From: Actinomycetes bacterium
Lineage (GTDB): Bacteria; Actinomycetota; Actinomycetes; S36-B12
DNA length: 64,000 nucleotides
NCBI GenBank assembly: GCA_024641635.1
Contig: JAHECS010000002.1
Span: forward strand, 62,001 to 126,000
Direction: 5' to 3'
The position numbers and the translations under genes were made by a program. Each line of letters opens with the position of its first letter. The stretch's first letter is position 1. The notes below the pieces were generated by a model. That model did no database searches and was not told the DNA's origin. It saw nothing but the letters and a program-made list of their open reading frames with translations. Of the stretch, positions 1 through 10,616 are shown piece after piece.

Positions 1-540
1 GTCTCGCGCCGACCGGCGCCCGGTCGCGAGCGGGACCTTGCCACGTGGGCCGACGGCGTCTCGGCGGCCGCGGCCGCGTTCCCCGGGCACCTCGCCGCGC
101 GCGTGTACCGACCCGACCCACCAGATCGGGACGACCTTGTCATCGCCTTCACCTTCACCGACGCGTCCTCGCTGTCGGCGTGGGAGGTCAGTGACATTCG
201 CCGTTCCTGGCTCGCGGCGGCCGCGCCGCTGACTCAGGGGGGCCAGCAGACGCACGCTGTCAGCGGGTTCGAGTCGCTGTTCGCCCCCGGCGTGCACGCC
301 ACCGCGTCCCCGCCGCCGCGGTGGAAGACCGCGGTGATCATCGCCCTCGCGCTGTACCCCGCCTCACTGGCCGTCGGGTGGCTGATCACACCCCGGCTCC
401 CGGATCTCCCGCTGCCCGGCCGGGTCCTGGTGTCGACGCTCGTGATCGTGCCCTACATGGTGTGGATCGGCGTGCCCTGGGCCACCCGGTGGATGCAGCG
501 GTGGCTCAACCCGAGTGCCGGTCGAGAGCCGACGCCCTAG
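1..540 (+). CDS. Antibiotic biosynthesis monooxygenase-like membrane protein (5' end missing)
   Basis: The reading frame is open from base 1, so the gene begins before the window; 179 residues are visible. The first ~95 residues look like an ABM-type ferredoxin-like fold: an RxPG-type loop near the start, FPGH and LVIAFTF strands, then a WExSxxRR helix. The rest holds two hydrophobic segments, TAVIIALALYPA near residue 110 and STLVIVPYMVWIG near residue 150. Soluble ABM domains fused to two C-terminal membrane helices are a known small family of unknown role. It is followed convergently, 15 bases on, by the racemase gene. No substrate can be inferred. Confidence 0.72.
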   Translation, partial: VSRRPAPGRERDLATWADGVSAAAAAFPGHLAARVYRPDPPDRDDLVIAFTFTDASSLSAWEVSDIRRSWLAAAAPLTQGGQQTHAVSGFESLFAPGVHATASPPPRWKTAVIIALALYPASLAVGWLITPRLPDLPLPGRVLVSTLVIVPYMVWIGVPWATRWMQRWLNPSAGREPTP

Positions 541-555
541 CAGGGTCGGCGTCGA

Positions 556-1677
556 TCACGAGCCGAGTCGCAGCTCCGTCGACCACACCGTCAGGTCGGC
601 CAGCACTTCGGGGATCGGTTCGACCCCGATGCCAGGCCCGGTGGGCACGTCGAGCTGGCCGTCCCGCAGCACGAACGGTTCGGTCACGTCGACCCGGTAG
701 TAGCGGCTCGACGCACTGGTGTCCCCGGGCAGCGTGAAACCGGGGAGCGCGGCGAGGGCGACGTTGGCCGCCCGGCCGATCCCGGACTCGAGCATTCCGC
801 CGGCCCATACCGGTGCACCGCGACCGCGGCAGAGGTCGTGGATGTCCCTCGCGGTGAGATAACCGCCGACGCGCCCCGGCTTGATGTTGACGATCGTGCA
901 GGCACCGAACTGCAGGGCCGAGTCGGCCGACATGGTCGAGTGGATCGACTCGTCCAGGCAGATGGGCGTCGCGCAGGCCCTTGACATGAGGACGTGCCCG
1001 TACCAGTCCTCCTGATCGAGCGGCTGCTCGTGCAGGAGGAGGTCGAACCGGTCCAGCTGGGCCAGATGCGCCGCGTCGGAGCGCTGGTACGCCTGGTTGG
1101 CGTCGGTCTGCAGCGGAATGTCCGGCCACTCCCGGCGCACGGCCCCGACGGGTTCGATGTCCCATCCCGGCTCGATCTTCAGCTTGATCCGTCGGTACCC
1201 CTCCTCGACGTACCCCGCGACCTCGTCGAGCAGGTCGGTGAGGGACTCCGTCGGGGGGATGCCCACCGACACTCCGCAGTCGACGCTCGTGCGCACGGCA
1301 CCGAGGTAGGAGGCGAGGGACTCGTCGCGCTCACGCAGCCACACGTCGAGCATGGCCGTCGACAGCGCGCACTTCGCCATCGGGTGCCCGCTGACGACCT
1401 CCATGGCCGCGCGCACATCGGCGGGGTCGTCCGCATCCGCGACCTCGACGAGGGCCGGCAGCAGGTGGTCACGCATGACGTCGATGGCGCCGTTCCCGTA
1501 CTCGTAGCTGTAGCCGGGCCACGACATCGTCACGCACTCGCCCCAGCCGCTCACGCCATCGGACGACACCGCTTCGACGAGGATGACGTCGCGCACGCTC
1601 TCCGTGCCGAAGCTGGTGCGGAACGGCCGGACCAGCGGAATGTTGAGCCGGTGCAGCCGGAACAGTTCGATCGCCAT
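556..1677 (-). CDS. N-succinylamino acid racemase / o-succinylbenzoate synthase (enolase superfamily)
   Basis: A 373-residue enolase-superfamily enzyme of the MenC/NSAR branch. The active-site set is complete: KLK with K165 and K167, metal ligands D192 (TDAN), E217 (HEQP) and D242 (LDES), and the second base K266 (NIKPGR). MenC itself makes o-succinylbenzoate for menaquinone; relatives racemise N-succinyl amino acids. No other men gene is nearby, while the upstream gene is a GNAT acyltransferase of the type paired with NSAR and an M20 hydrolase is divergent. I therefore favour racemase over menaquinone synthesis. The ATG shares one base with the TGA of the upstream gene, so translation is probably coupled. 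Dual activity is common in this family and cannot be excluded. Confidence 0.82.
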   Translation of the reverse strand: MAIELFRLHRLNIPLVRPFRTSFGTESVRDVILVEAVSSDGVSGWGECVTMSWPGYSYEYGNGAIDVMRDHLLPALVEVADADDPADVRAAMEVVSGHPMAKCALSTAMLDVWLRERDESLASYLGAVRTSVDCGVSVGIPPTESLTDLLDEVAGYVEEGYRRIKLKIEPGWDIEPVGAVRREWPDIPLQTDANQAYQRSDAAHLAQLDRFDLLLHEQPLDQEDWYGHVLMSRACATPICLDESIHSTMSADSALQFGACTIVNIKPGRVGGYLTARDIHDLCRGRGAPVWAGGMLESGIGRAANVALAALPGFTLPGDTSASSRYYRVDVTEPFVLRDGQLDVPTGPGIGVEPIPEVLADLTVWSTELRLGS

Positions 1678-2480
1678 CAGTGCCTCTCCAGTACGTAGCC
1701 GCCACTCGGACTGACCCCGGTGATCACGTAGCCCTCCTGGAACGCCTCGATCAGTGCAGCACGGACGGCGAAGCGCCAGCCCCGCGCGGCCTCGGGCTCG
1801 GACGCACGAAGCGCGACGATGTCCTCCGGGAGGTCGATGTGGACGACGTCGCGACCCGCGGCGATGAGCTCCACCGAATCGATCGGCAGGAGTGTGCCCA
1901 TCGACGCCGCGTAGACACGAGGCGAATCGAGGCGCCACCACGCGAACAGCCGGTCTGTCGGATCGCCGCTGTTGATGCCGTCGTTCATGCTTCCGTAGAA
2001 GTCGACCTCGAAGCCGTGCACGTCGACGCCGAGCTTGAGCAGGTTCACGCGAGCGTTCCTGCGAACCAGCGGATCGAACGTCCACACGACCGTGTCGAAA
2101 CCGTGTTCGAGGGCCCAGACCCGTTGATGCTTCTTGAGCACCGTCCCGATCTGCTGGTCCCGGTACGGGTCGAGAACCGCGGCCATGTGGGAGTGCAGGT
2201 GGCCGTGCCAGCCGTCACCCACGCGATGGCGCCCGACGAAGGCGAGTGCCGCACCGATCGGCCGACCGTCTCGGTATGCCGCCGAGGCGTAGCCGCCGGC
2301 GTGCACGAGCGCCCGCATGAGGTTCGACGCCACCTGGGTGGACCCGTCCGCGGCTGGCCACACCTCGTCGAAGATACGTCCGGCATCGGCCAGTTCACTA
2401 AGGTCGGTCAAAGACCTCACCTGGACATGAGCGCGCTCCTCCGCCCGGGCGAGATCCGCCTCCGGCGACCAGTCCGTCAC
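1677..2480 (-). CDS. GNAT-superfamily N-acyltransferase paired with the racemase
   Basis: A 267-residue protein resembling the predicted GNAT acetyltransferases (COG3375 type) encoded next to N-succinylamino acid racemases. Visible family features are IFDEVWP near residue 35, an AYRDGRPIGAALAF strand-turn-strand, a GHLHSHMAAV segment, and the acyl-CoA binding helix region YRDQQIGTVLKKHQR. In Geobacillus such a protein succinylates D-amino acids. The GTG start is chosen because a TAnnnT hexamer lies exactly six bases upstream and no ribosome site is visible; the longer open frame upstream runs antisense through the M20 gene. The stop overlaps the racemase start by one base. Confidence 0.75.
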   Translation of the reverse strand: MTDWSPEADLARAEERAHVQVRSLTDLSELADAGRIFDEVWPAADGSTQVASNLMRALVHAGGYASAAYRDGRPIGAALAFVGRHRVGDGWHGHLHSHMAAVLDPYRDQQIGTVLKKHQRVWALEHGFDTVVWTFDPLVRRNARVNLLKLGVDVHGFEVDFYGSMNDGINSGDPTDRLFAWWRLDSPRVYAASMGTLLPIDSVELIAAGRDVVHIDLPEDIVALRASEPEAARGWRFAVRAALIEAFQEGYVITGVSPSGGYVLERH

Positions 2481-2486
2481 CGGACC

Positions 2487-2492
2487 ACCGTA
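2487..2492 (-). promoter_or_regulatory. Leaderless -10 element (TACGGT) for the GNAT gene
   Basis: TACGGT on the minus strand, then six bases, then the GTG at 2480. This TAnnnT-N6-start arrangement recurs in the window and implies transcription starting at the start codon. No clear -35 is seen. Confidence 0.5.
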
Positions 2493-2511
2493 GCGACTGG
2501 GAGAGAACCGG

Positions 2512-3636
2512 ATGCCCGAGACCGACCTGCTGGACCGGGCCCGCGCGATGCTTCCGGCGATGGTCGACGCGGTGGAGGCGCTCGTCAGCGTCGAGTCGCC
2601 CAGCGATGACGTCGGTGCCTGCCTCGCCGTCGTGCAGGAGGCGGTCGGCATCCTGGCCGGCTGGCTGCCGGAGCCCGCCCGGGTCGAGGAGCACAACGGT
2701 CGGCCCGCGTGGCGCTGGGGCCCGAAGCATCCGCGCATCCTGCTGCTCGGCCATCTCGACACCGTGTGGCCGATGGGCACGATCGATCGGATCCCGTTCA
2801 GCAACGACGGCGAGCGGCTGCGGGGTCCCGGCGTGTTCGACATGAAGGCCGGGGTGGTCCAGGGGTGGGCGGCGCTCGCCCTCATCGAGGCGACGGAGCA
2901 GTCGGGCGTCGGCATGCTGCTCACCACCGATGAGGAGATCGGCTCACCCGCGTCCCGTGCCCTGATCTCCTCGGCCAGCGCACGCGCCGAGGCCGTGCTC
3001 GTCCTCGAGCCATCGGCCGACGGAGCGCTCAAGACCGCCCGTAAGGGCACCTCGTGGTACGAGATCGTCCTGAGCGGGCGTGCCGCGCATGCCGGACTGG
3101 ACCCCGAGCGAGGGGTCAACGCCCTGCTCGCCGCTGCCGAGCTCGCGATGACGGCTCATGAGTGGGCCGACACCCGCGCCGGCACCACGGTGACGCCGAC
3201 GCTGCTGACCGCCGGGACGACCGCGAACACGGTGCCTGCCCAGGCGCGGCTGTCCTTCGACGTGCGGGCATGGACCGAGCAGGAGCAGGTGCGCGTGGAC
3301 CGGGCGATCCGGCACTGGACTCCCGAGGGGCAGCCGGCGACAGTGGAGGTCGGCGGCGGCATCGACCGACCCGCGATGGAGGAGTCCGCGGCCGCCGACC
3401 TGTTCATCCTTGCTCAGGGGCAGGCGAGTGCGATGGGTCTCGCTCCGCTCGAACGGCGGGCCGTCGGGGGTGCCAGCGACGGGAACCTCACGGCAGCGGC
3501 CGGAGTGCCGACGCTCGACGGGCTGGGAGCCGTCGGAGACGGTGCGCATGCGGAACACGAGTGGGTGAGCATCGACGGAATGGCCGAGCGCGCTGCGCTG
3601 CTCGCCAGCATCCTCCGCGCAGCACTGTCGTCCTAG
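2512..3636 (+). CDS. M20-family metallopeptidase / N-acyl amino acid deacylase
   Basis: A 374-residue M20 dinuclear zinc hydrolase of the carboxypeptidase G2 group. Zinc and catalytic residues are all present: H81 and D83 in GHLDT, bridging D110 in VFDMK, catalytic E141 and ligand E142 in TTDEE, E166 in LEPS, and a C-terminal histidine in HAEHEW. The dimerisation insert covers about residues 180-290. It is divergent from the transferase/racemase pair with 31 bases between starts, which fits a role as the L-specific N-succinyl-amino acid desuccinylase completing D-to-L conversion. A GGGAGAG ribosome site sits just before the ATG. A general aminoacylase or glutamate carboxypeptidase is the alternative. 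Confidence 0.8.
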   Translation: MPETDLLDRARAMLPAMVDAVEALVSVESPSDDVGACLAVVQEAVGILAGWLPEPARVEEHNGRPAWRWGPKHPRILLLGHLDTVWPMGTIDRIPFSNDGERLRGPGVFDMKAGVVQGWAALALIEATEQSGVGMLLTTDEEIGSPASRALISSASARAEAVLVLEPSADGALKTARKGTSWYEIVLSGRAAHAGLDPERGVNALLAAAELAMTAHEWADTRAGTTVTPTLLTAGTTANTVPAQARLSFDVRAWTEQEQVRVDRAIRHWTPEGQPATVEVGGGIDRPAMEESAAADLFILAQGQASAMGLAPLERRAVGGASDGNLTAAAGVPTLDGLGAVGDGAHAEHEWVSIDGMAERAALLASILRAALSS

Positions 3637-3671
3637 CCGCAGCCGCATTCGCCGGGCCTCACGGCGGCGCC

Positions 3672-3677
3672 TAGGCT
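3672..3677 (+). promoter_or_regulatory. Leaderless -10 element (TAGGCT) for the XPB-like helicase
   Basis: TAGGCT followed by seven bases and the ATG at 3685; there is no ribosome site in between, so a leaderless transcript is likely. Confidence 0.45.
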
Positions 3678-3684
3678 CGAGTCC

Positions 3685-5343
3685 ATGACCGACGGACCGC
3701 TCATCGTGCAGAGCGACAAGACGCTGCTGCTCGAGGTCGATCATGAATCCGCCGCGGACTGCCGGAAGGCGATCGCCCCCTTCGCCGAGCTGGAGCGGGC
3801 GCCCGAGCACATCCACACCTATCGCCTGACCCCCCTGGGACTGTGGAACGCGCGCGCCGCCGGCCACGACGCCGAGCAGGTCATCGACACGCTGCTCCGC
3901 TACTCGCGCTACCCGGTGCCGCATGCCCTCCTCATCGACGTGGCCGAGACGATGGCGCGATACGGACGGCTGCAGCTGAACAACCACCCCGTGCACGGCC
4001 TCGTCCTGCAGTCCATCGACGCCGCCGTGCTCGAGGAGGTCCTGCGCAGCAAGAAGGTCACTCCCCTGCTCGGTGCCCGCGTCGACGAGACGACGGTCGT
4101 CGTCCACCCGAGCGAGAGAGGTCACCTGAAGCAGGCCCTCGTCAAGCTCGGCTGGCCCGCCGAGGACATCGCCGGCTACGTCGACGGCGAGCGCCACGCG
4201 ATCGGCCTCGAGGCCACCGCGTGGCAGCCGCGCCCGTACCAGACCGAGGCTGCCGAGGGCTTCTGGCACGGAGGCTCGGGAGTCGTGGTGCTGCCGTGCG
4301 GGTCGGGCAAGACGATCGTGGGCGCCCTCGCCATGGCACTCGCCCAGGCGACGACGCTCATCCTGGTCACGAACACCGTCGCCGCACGGCAGTGGCGCGA
4401 CGAGCTGCTGCGGCGGACGACGCTGACGGCCGACGAGATCGGCGAGTACTCCGGTGCCCGCAAGGAGATCCGTCCGGTCACGATCGCCACCTACCAGGTC
4501 ATGACGACCAAGCGACAGGGCATCTACCCGCACCTCGAGGTGTTCGACTCCCGCGACTGGGGACTGATCATCTACGACGAGGTCCACCTGCTGCCGGCGC
4601 CGATCTTCCGCTTCACCGCCGACATCCAGTCGCGGCGGAGGCTCGGCCTGACGGCGACCCTCGTGCGCGAGGACGGCCGCGAGAGCGACGTCTTCTCCCT
4701 CATCGGTCCCAAGCGCTACGACGCACCGTGGAAGGACATCGAGAACCAGGGCTACATCGCGCCGGCGGACTGCATCGAGGTGCGGGTGACCCTGCCCGAC
4801 GCCGACCGCATGACCTACGCGATGGCCGAGCCGGAGGACCGCTACCGGCTCAGCGCCTCGGCTCCCGAGAAGCTCCGGATCACCGAGGCCATCGTGGCCC
4901 GCCACACCGACGACCGGGTCCTCGTCATCGGGCAGTACCTCGACCAGATCGCCGAGCTCGGGGAGCACCTCGAGGCCCCCGTCATCACCGGCGAGACCCC
5001 GGTACGGGAGCGGGAGCGACTCTTCGAGGCCTTCCGCAGCGGCGACGTCAGAGTGCTGGTCGTCAGCAAGGTCGCGAACTTCTCCGTCGACCTTCCGGAG
5101 GCGGGCGTGGCGATCCAGGTGAGCGGGACGTTCGGCTCGCGACAGGAGGAGGCCCAGCGCCTCGGGCGCGTCCTGCGGCCGAAGGCGGACGGGCGGTCGG
5201 CCCACTTCTACTCGATCGTCACTCGTGACACGGTCGACGCAGACTTCGCTCAGCACCGCCAGCGCTTTCTCGCCGAGCAGGGGTACGCGTACCGGATCAT
5301 CGACGCCGACGACGTGCACGCTGGTACCTGGGACGTGTCGTAG
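3685..5343 (+). CDS. XPB-like superfamily 2 DNA helicase
   Basis: A 552-residue helicase close in length and layout to the mycobacterial XPB homologue. An N-terminal damage-recognition-like domain (about residues 1-190) precedes Walker A LPCGSGKT near residue 210, the DEVH box near 300, motif III GLTATLVRED containing the RED triplet typical of XPB, and a C-terminal helicase lobe ending in motif VI QRLGRVLRPK near 495. XPB unwinds DNA 3' to 5' and in actinobacteria is a stand-alone protein presumed to act in nucleotide excision repair. It is a single gene, convergent with glpD (18 bases apart). Confidence 0.9.
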   Translation: MTDGPLIVQSDKTLLLEVDHESAADCRKAIAPFAELERAPEHIHTYRLTPLGLWNARAAGHDAEQVIDTLLRYSRYPVPHALLIDVAETMARYGRLQLNNHPVHGLVLQSIDAAVLEEVLRSKKVTPLLGARVDETTVVVHPSERGHLKQALVKLGWPAEDIAGYVDGERHAIGLEATAWQPRPYQTEAAEGFWHGGSGVVVLPCGSGKTIVGALAMALAQATTLILVTNTVAARQWRDELLRRTTLTADEIGEYSGARKEIRPVTIATYQVMTTKRQGIYPHLEVFDSRDWGLIIYDEVHLLPAPIFRFTADIQSRRRLGLTATLVREDGRESDVFSLIGPKRYDAPWKDIENQGYIAPADCIEVRVTLPDADRMTYAMAEPEDRYRLSASAPEKLRITEAIVARHTDDRVLVIGQYLDQIAELGEHLEAPVITGETPVRERERLFEAFRSGDVRVLVVSKVANFSVDLPEAGVAIQVSGTFGSRQEEAQRLGRVLRPKADGRSAHFYSIVTRDTVDADFAQHRQRFLAEQGYAYRIIDADDVHAGTWDVS

Positions 5344-5361
5344 CGCCCGACCCGGATCGCC

Positions 5362-6888
5362 CTAGGCGCGGATGAGCGAGACGTACTCCTCGATCGCGGC
5401 CTGCGTCTCGGCTGCGGACCACGACAGCAGGCCGCCCATGACCTCGGCGACATCGCGAACGGCCACGTCCGTCACCTCGTCGAGGTGCAGCCCCACGCGA
5501 AGGCGTCGGTCCAGCACATCCTCGAGCCGACATGCACCCTCGTCCAGAACGGCGCGGATCACGTCGGCATGGATGAACCGCGCCGCGCCGAGAATCGGCT
5601 CACCCAGGCCGGGGCCGGCGATCACGCTCGACGGCGGGTTGTTGGACGGCGATCCGACCAGTGGGATCTCGCGGGTCGTGCAGGGCATCGCCGTGAATCC
5701 CGCGTCTGAGACGACCGTGTCCACCAGATCCCGGGCCATCACGCGGTAGGTGGTCCACTTGCCTCCCACGATGGCAAGCACTCCGGGAGCGACCCGGACG
5801 ATCCGATGCTCCCTCGTCACCTTCGCCGTGTTCCCACCCACGGCCTGGTCTCGAACCAGCGGTCGCAGCCCGGCGAAGACATAGGTGACGTCGTCCGGCG
5901 TGATCCGGGTGTCGAGGGCCTTGTTCAGCAGTCCCAGCAGGTAGCGGACATCCGCGGCTTCGGGTGCCACCTCGTCAGGTCGGCCCGGCCATGCCGTGTC
6001 GGTGGTTCCGACCAGCCAGTGGGTAGGCGTCGGTAGGACGAACAGGACGCTGGGTCCGGTGGGGATGATGAGCGCCGTCTCGCCATCGATGGCCGTGCGG
6101 GGCAGGCGAACGTGCACGCCCTTGGACCGCATCACGCTGACACCCGCCTGTGACCCGGTGAACAGGGCGGATGCCTCCGGCGCCCACACGCCGGCGCACA
6201 GGGCCACACTCCGGGCAGCGACGGTGAACTCCTCGCCGGTCAGCCCGTCAAGCACGCTGACCCGCCAGCAGCCGTCGGACCCGACCCCGAGACTGCCGAC
6301 CAACGCCGCGTGCGGAACCACGTGCGCACCGCGCTGGGCGGCGGTGCGGGCGATGGCGACCGCCAACCGCGCGTCGTCCATCTGTGCGTCGTAGAACTCC
6401 ATGGCACCGACGAGTGTCTTCCGTCGAAGGCTGGGGAACCTCTCCAGCGCCTCGTCGCGGGAGCGGTGGCGATGCCGGGGCAGCACACCGGACCGGGCGA
6501 GCAGGTCGTAAGCCATCAGACCCGTTCCCATGTACGCGCGCTCCCACACGCGATGGCGCAGGGGCAGCAGGAACGGGAGCGGTCGCACGACGTGGGGGGC
6601 GAGGGTGGTCAGCAGCAGCTCGCGCTCGCGCAGCGATTCCCTGACGAGCGCCACGTTGCCCTGCTGCAGGTACCTGAGCCCACCGTGGACGAGCTGGCTG
6701 GACCGACTGGACGTTCCGCCCGCGATGTCACCCTTGTCGATGAGGCCCACGGACAGCCCACGGGCCGCGGCATCGAGGGCCGTGCCCGTGCCGGTCGCCC
6801 CCGCCCCGACGACGAGAAGGTCGAGGACCTCGGACTGCATCGACAGGAGGGCCGTCGCCCTGGCGGACGGGCCAAGAGAACTCGTCAT
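5362..6888 (-). CDS. glpD: Glycerol-3-phosphate dehydrogenase (FAD-dependent)
   Basis: A 508-residue GlpD-type flavoenzyme that oxidises glycerol 3-phosphate to dihydroxyacetone phosphate at the membrane, passing electrons to the quinone pool. The dinucleotide fold VVGAGATGTGTALDAA starts near residue 26; the family signature GGTSSRSSQLVHGGLRYL follows near 58; KGVHVRLPR and the IVGGKWTTYR motif near 385 are diagnostic. A C-terminal helical domain is present. The ATG at 6888 keeps a short basic lead before the FAD motif. No glpF or glpK lies adjacent, so it appears to be a single-gene unit. Confidence 0.92.
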   Translation of the reverse strand: MTSSLGPSARATALLSMQSEVLDLLVVGAGATGTGTALDAAARGLSVGLIDKGDIAGGTSSRSSQLVHGGLRYLQQGNVALVRESLRERELLLTTLAPHVVRPLPFLLPLRHRVWERAYMGTGLMAYDLLARSGVLPRHRHRSRDEALERFPSLRRKTLVGAMEFYDAQMDDARLAVAIARTAAQRGAHVVPHAALVGSLGVGSDGCWRVSVLDGLTGEEFTVAARSVALCAGVWAPEASALFTGSQAGVSVMRSKGVHVRLPRTAIDGETALIIPTGPSVLFVLPTPTHWLVGTTDTAWPGRPDEVAPEAADVRYLLGLLNKALDTRITPDDVTYVFAGLRPLVRDQAVGGNTAKVTREHRIVRVAPGVLAIVGGKWTTYRVMARDLVDTVVSDAGFTAMPCTTREIPLVGSPSNNPPSSVIAGPGLGEPILGAARFIHADVIRAVLDEGACRLEDVLDRRLRVGLHLDEVTDVAVRDVAEVMGGLLSWSAAETQAAIEEYVSLIRA

Positions 6889-6939
6889 GCGCGGATCACC
6901 CCGTCATCCAGTATGCGCTGAGGACTCGTGCAGTGACGA

Positions 6940-7437
6940 TCAGGCGTGTCGCGGGCGGGGGCGCAGGGCGAGTCGGGCATCGACGTCGAAGCCGAAGTCC
7001 TCGACCGTTCCCATCCCCGGCAGGGGCAGGTGGACCGTGCCCAGGTTCGCCGACCCGACGAGCTCGATCTCCCGCATCGGGTCGTCCGGCGGTCCCACTG
7101 CGGTGATTCTGAGCTCGAGCTCGACGTCGATGGTCCCGGCCACGGCGTGCCCGGTCACGTGCCAGCCACTGGGCATCTCGTCGCCCGAGCCGTCATAGGC
7201 CAGGACGTGCGCATCGTGGCGGGTCACCAGGGTCCGGGCCGCCGCCTGCATGAGGAAGTTCCTCGTGCGGAGCTGGTCGAGCGCCATGCGCAGGGTGAAC
7301 CGCGTTCCCGCGTCGCCGATCTCGAGCTCCCCGCCCGACACCGGAGCGGTGACGTCGACATTGACCAGGCCGATCCGACCGCTGCGCAGCCGGACCTCGG
7401 CTCCGTCGACGGTGTGCACAGCCCAGTCCCCACCCAT
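6940..7437 (-). CDS. YceI-like domain protein
   Basis: A 165-residue protein with a pattern resembling the YceI lipocalin-like fold: repeated short beta strands, an LRTRNFLM turn near residue 55 (YceI proteins have a similar 'lr..dFf' step), WHVTGHAVAGTIDVEL, and a final SANLGTVHLPLPG. YceI proteins bind polyisoprenoid lipids, but this one lacks a recognisable signal peptide and similarity is weak. The ATG at 7437 is preferred; an in-frame GTG at 7455 would add six residues. It may be expressed independently of groEL, whose terminator lies directly upstream. Confidence 0.6.
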   Translation of the reverse strand: MGGDWAVHTVDGAEVRLRSGRIGLVNVDVTAPVSGGELEIGDAGTRFTLRMALDQLRTRNFLMQAAARTLVTRHDAHVLAYDGSGDEMPSGWHVTGHAVAGTIDVELELRITAVGPPDDPMREIELVGSANLGTVHLPLPGMGTVEDFGFDVDARLALRPRPRHA

Positions 7438-7456
7438 GACGCCAGCGTGCCACACG

Positions 7457-7494
7457 CCGAAGGGCGGGACTCCGTGAGGAGCCCCGCCCTTCGG
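7457..7494 (-). terminator. Strong hairpin downstream of groEL
   Basis: Twelve-base perfect arms (7457-7468 and 7483-7494) with a further CTCC/GGAG pairing inside the loop after one mismatch. It lies past the groEL stop and just upstream of the YceI-like gene. There is no long T-tract, which is usual in GC-rich actinobacteria. Confidence 0.65.
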
Positions 7495-7496
7495 GT

Positions 7497-7518
7497 CGTG
7501 CCGGCAACCGCCGGCACG
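7497..7518 (-). terminator. Second hairpin immediately after groEL
   Basis: Nine-base arms (7497-7505 and 7510-7518) around the tetraloop AACC, directly after the groEL stop codon. It forms a tandem pair with the larger hairpin at 7457-7494, so termination is probably shared. Confidence 0.5.
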
Positions 7519-7525
7519 GGGAGGA

Positions 7526-10541
<3,016 letters not shown>

Positions 10542-10616
10542 AGCGAAATCCCTCCGTATCGTCCGGCTGCCATCGTACGGAGTGATGGAAGAAGCTGCCG
10601 AATCGCGACGCGCCGC

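Noticed and set aside
2944-5319. 791-codon open frame on the minus strand
   Set aside because: Antisense to the M20 and helicase genes; Val/Asp/Gly/Arg-rich translation with no family motif, typical of shadow frames at high GC.
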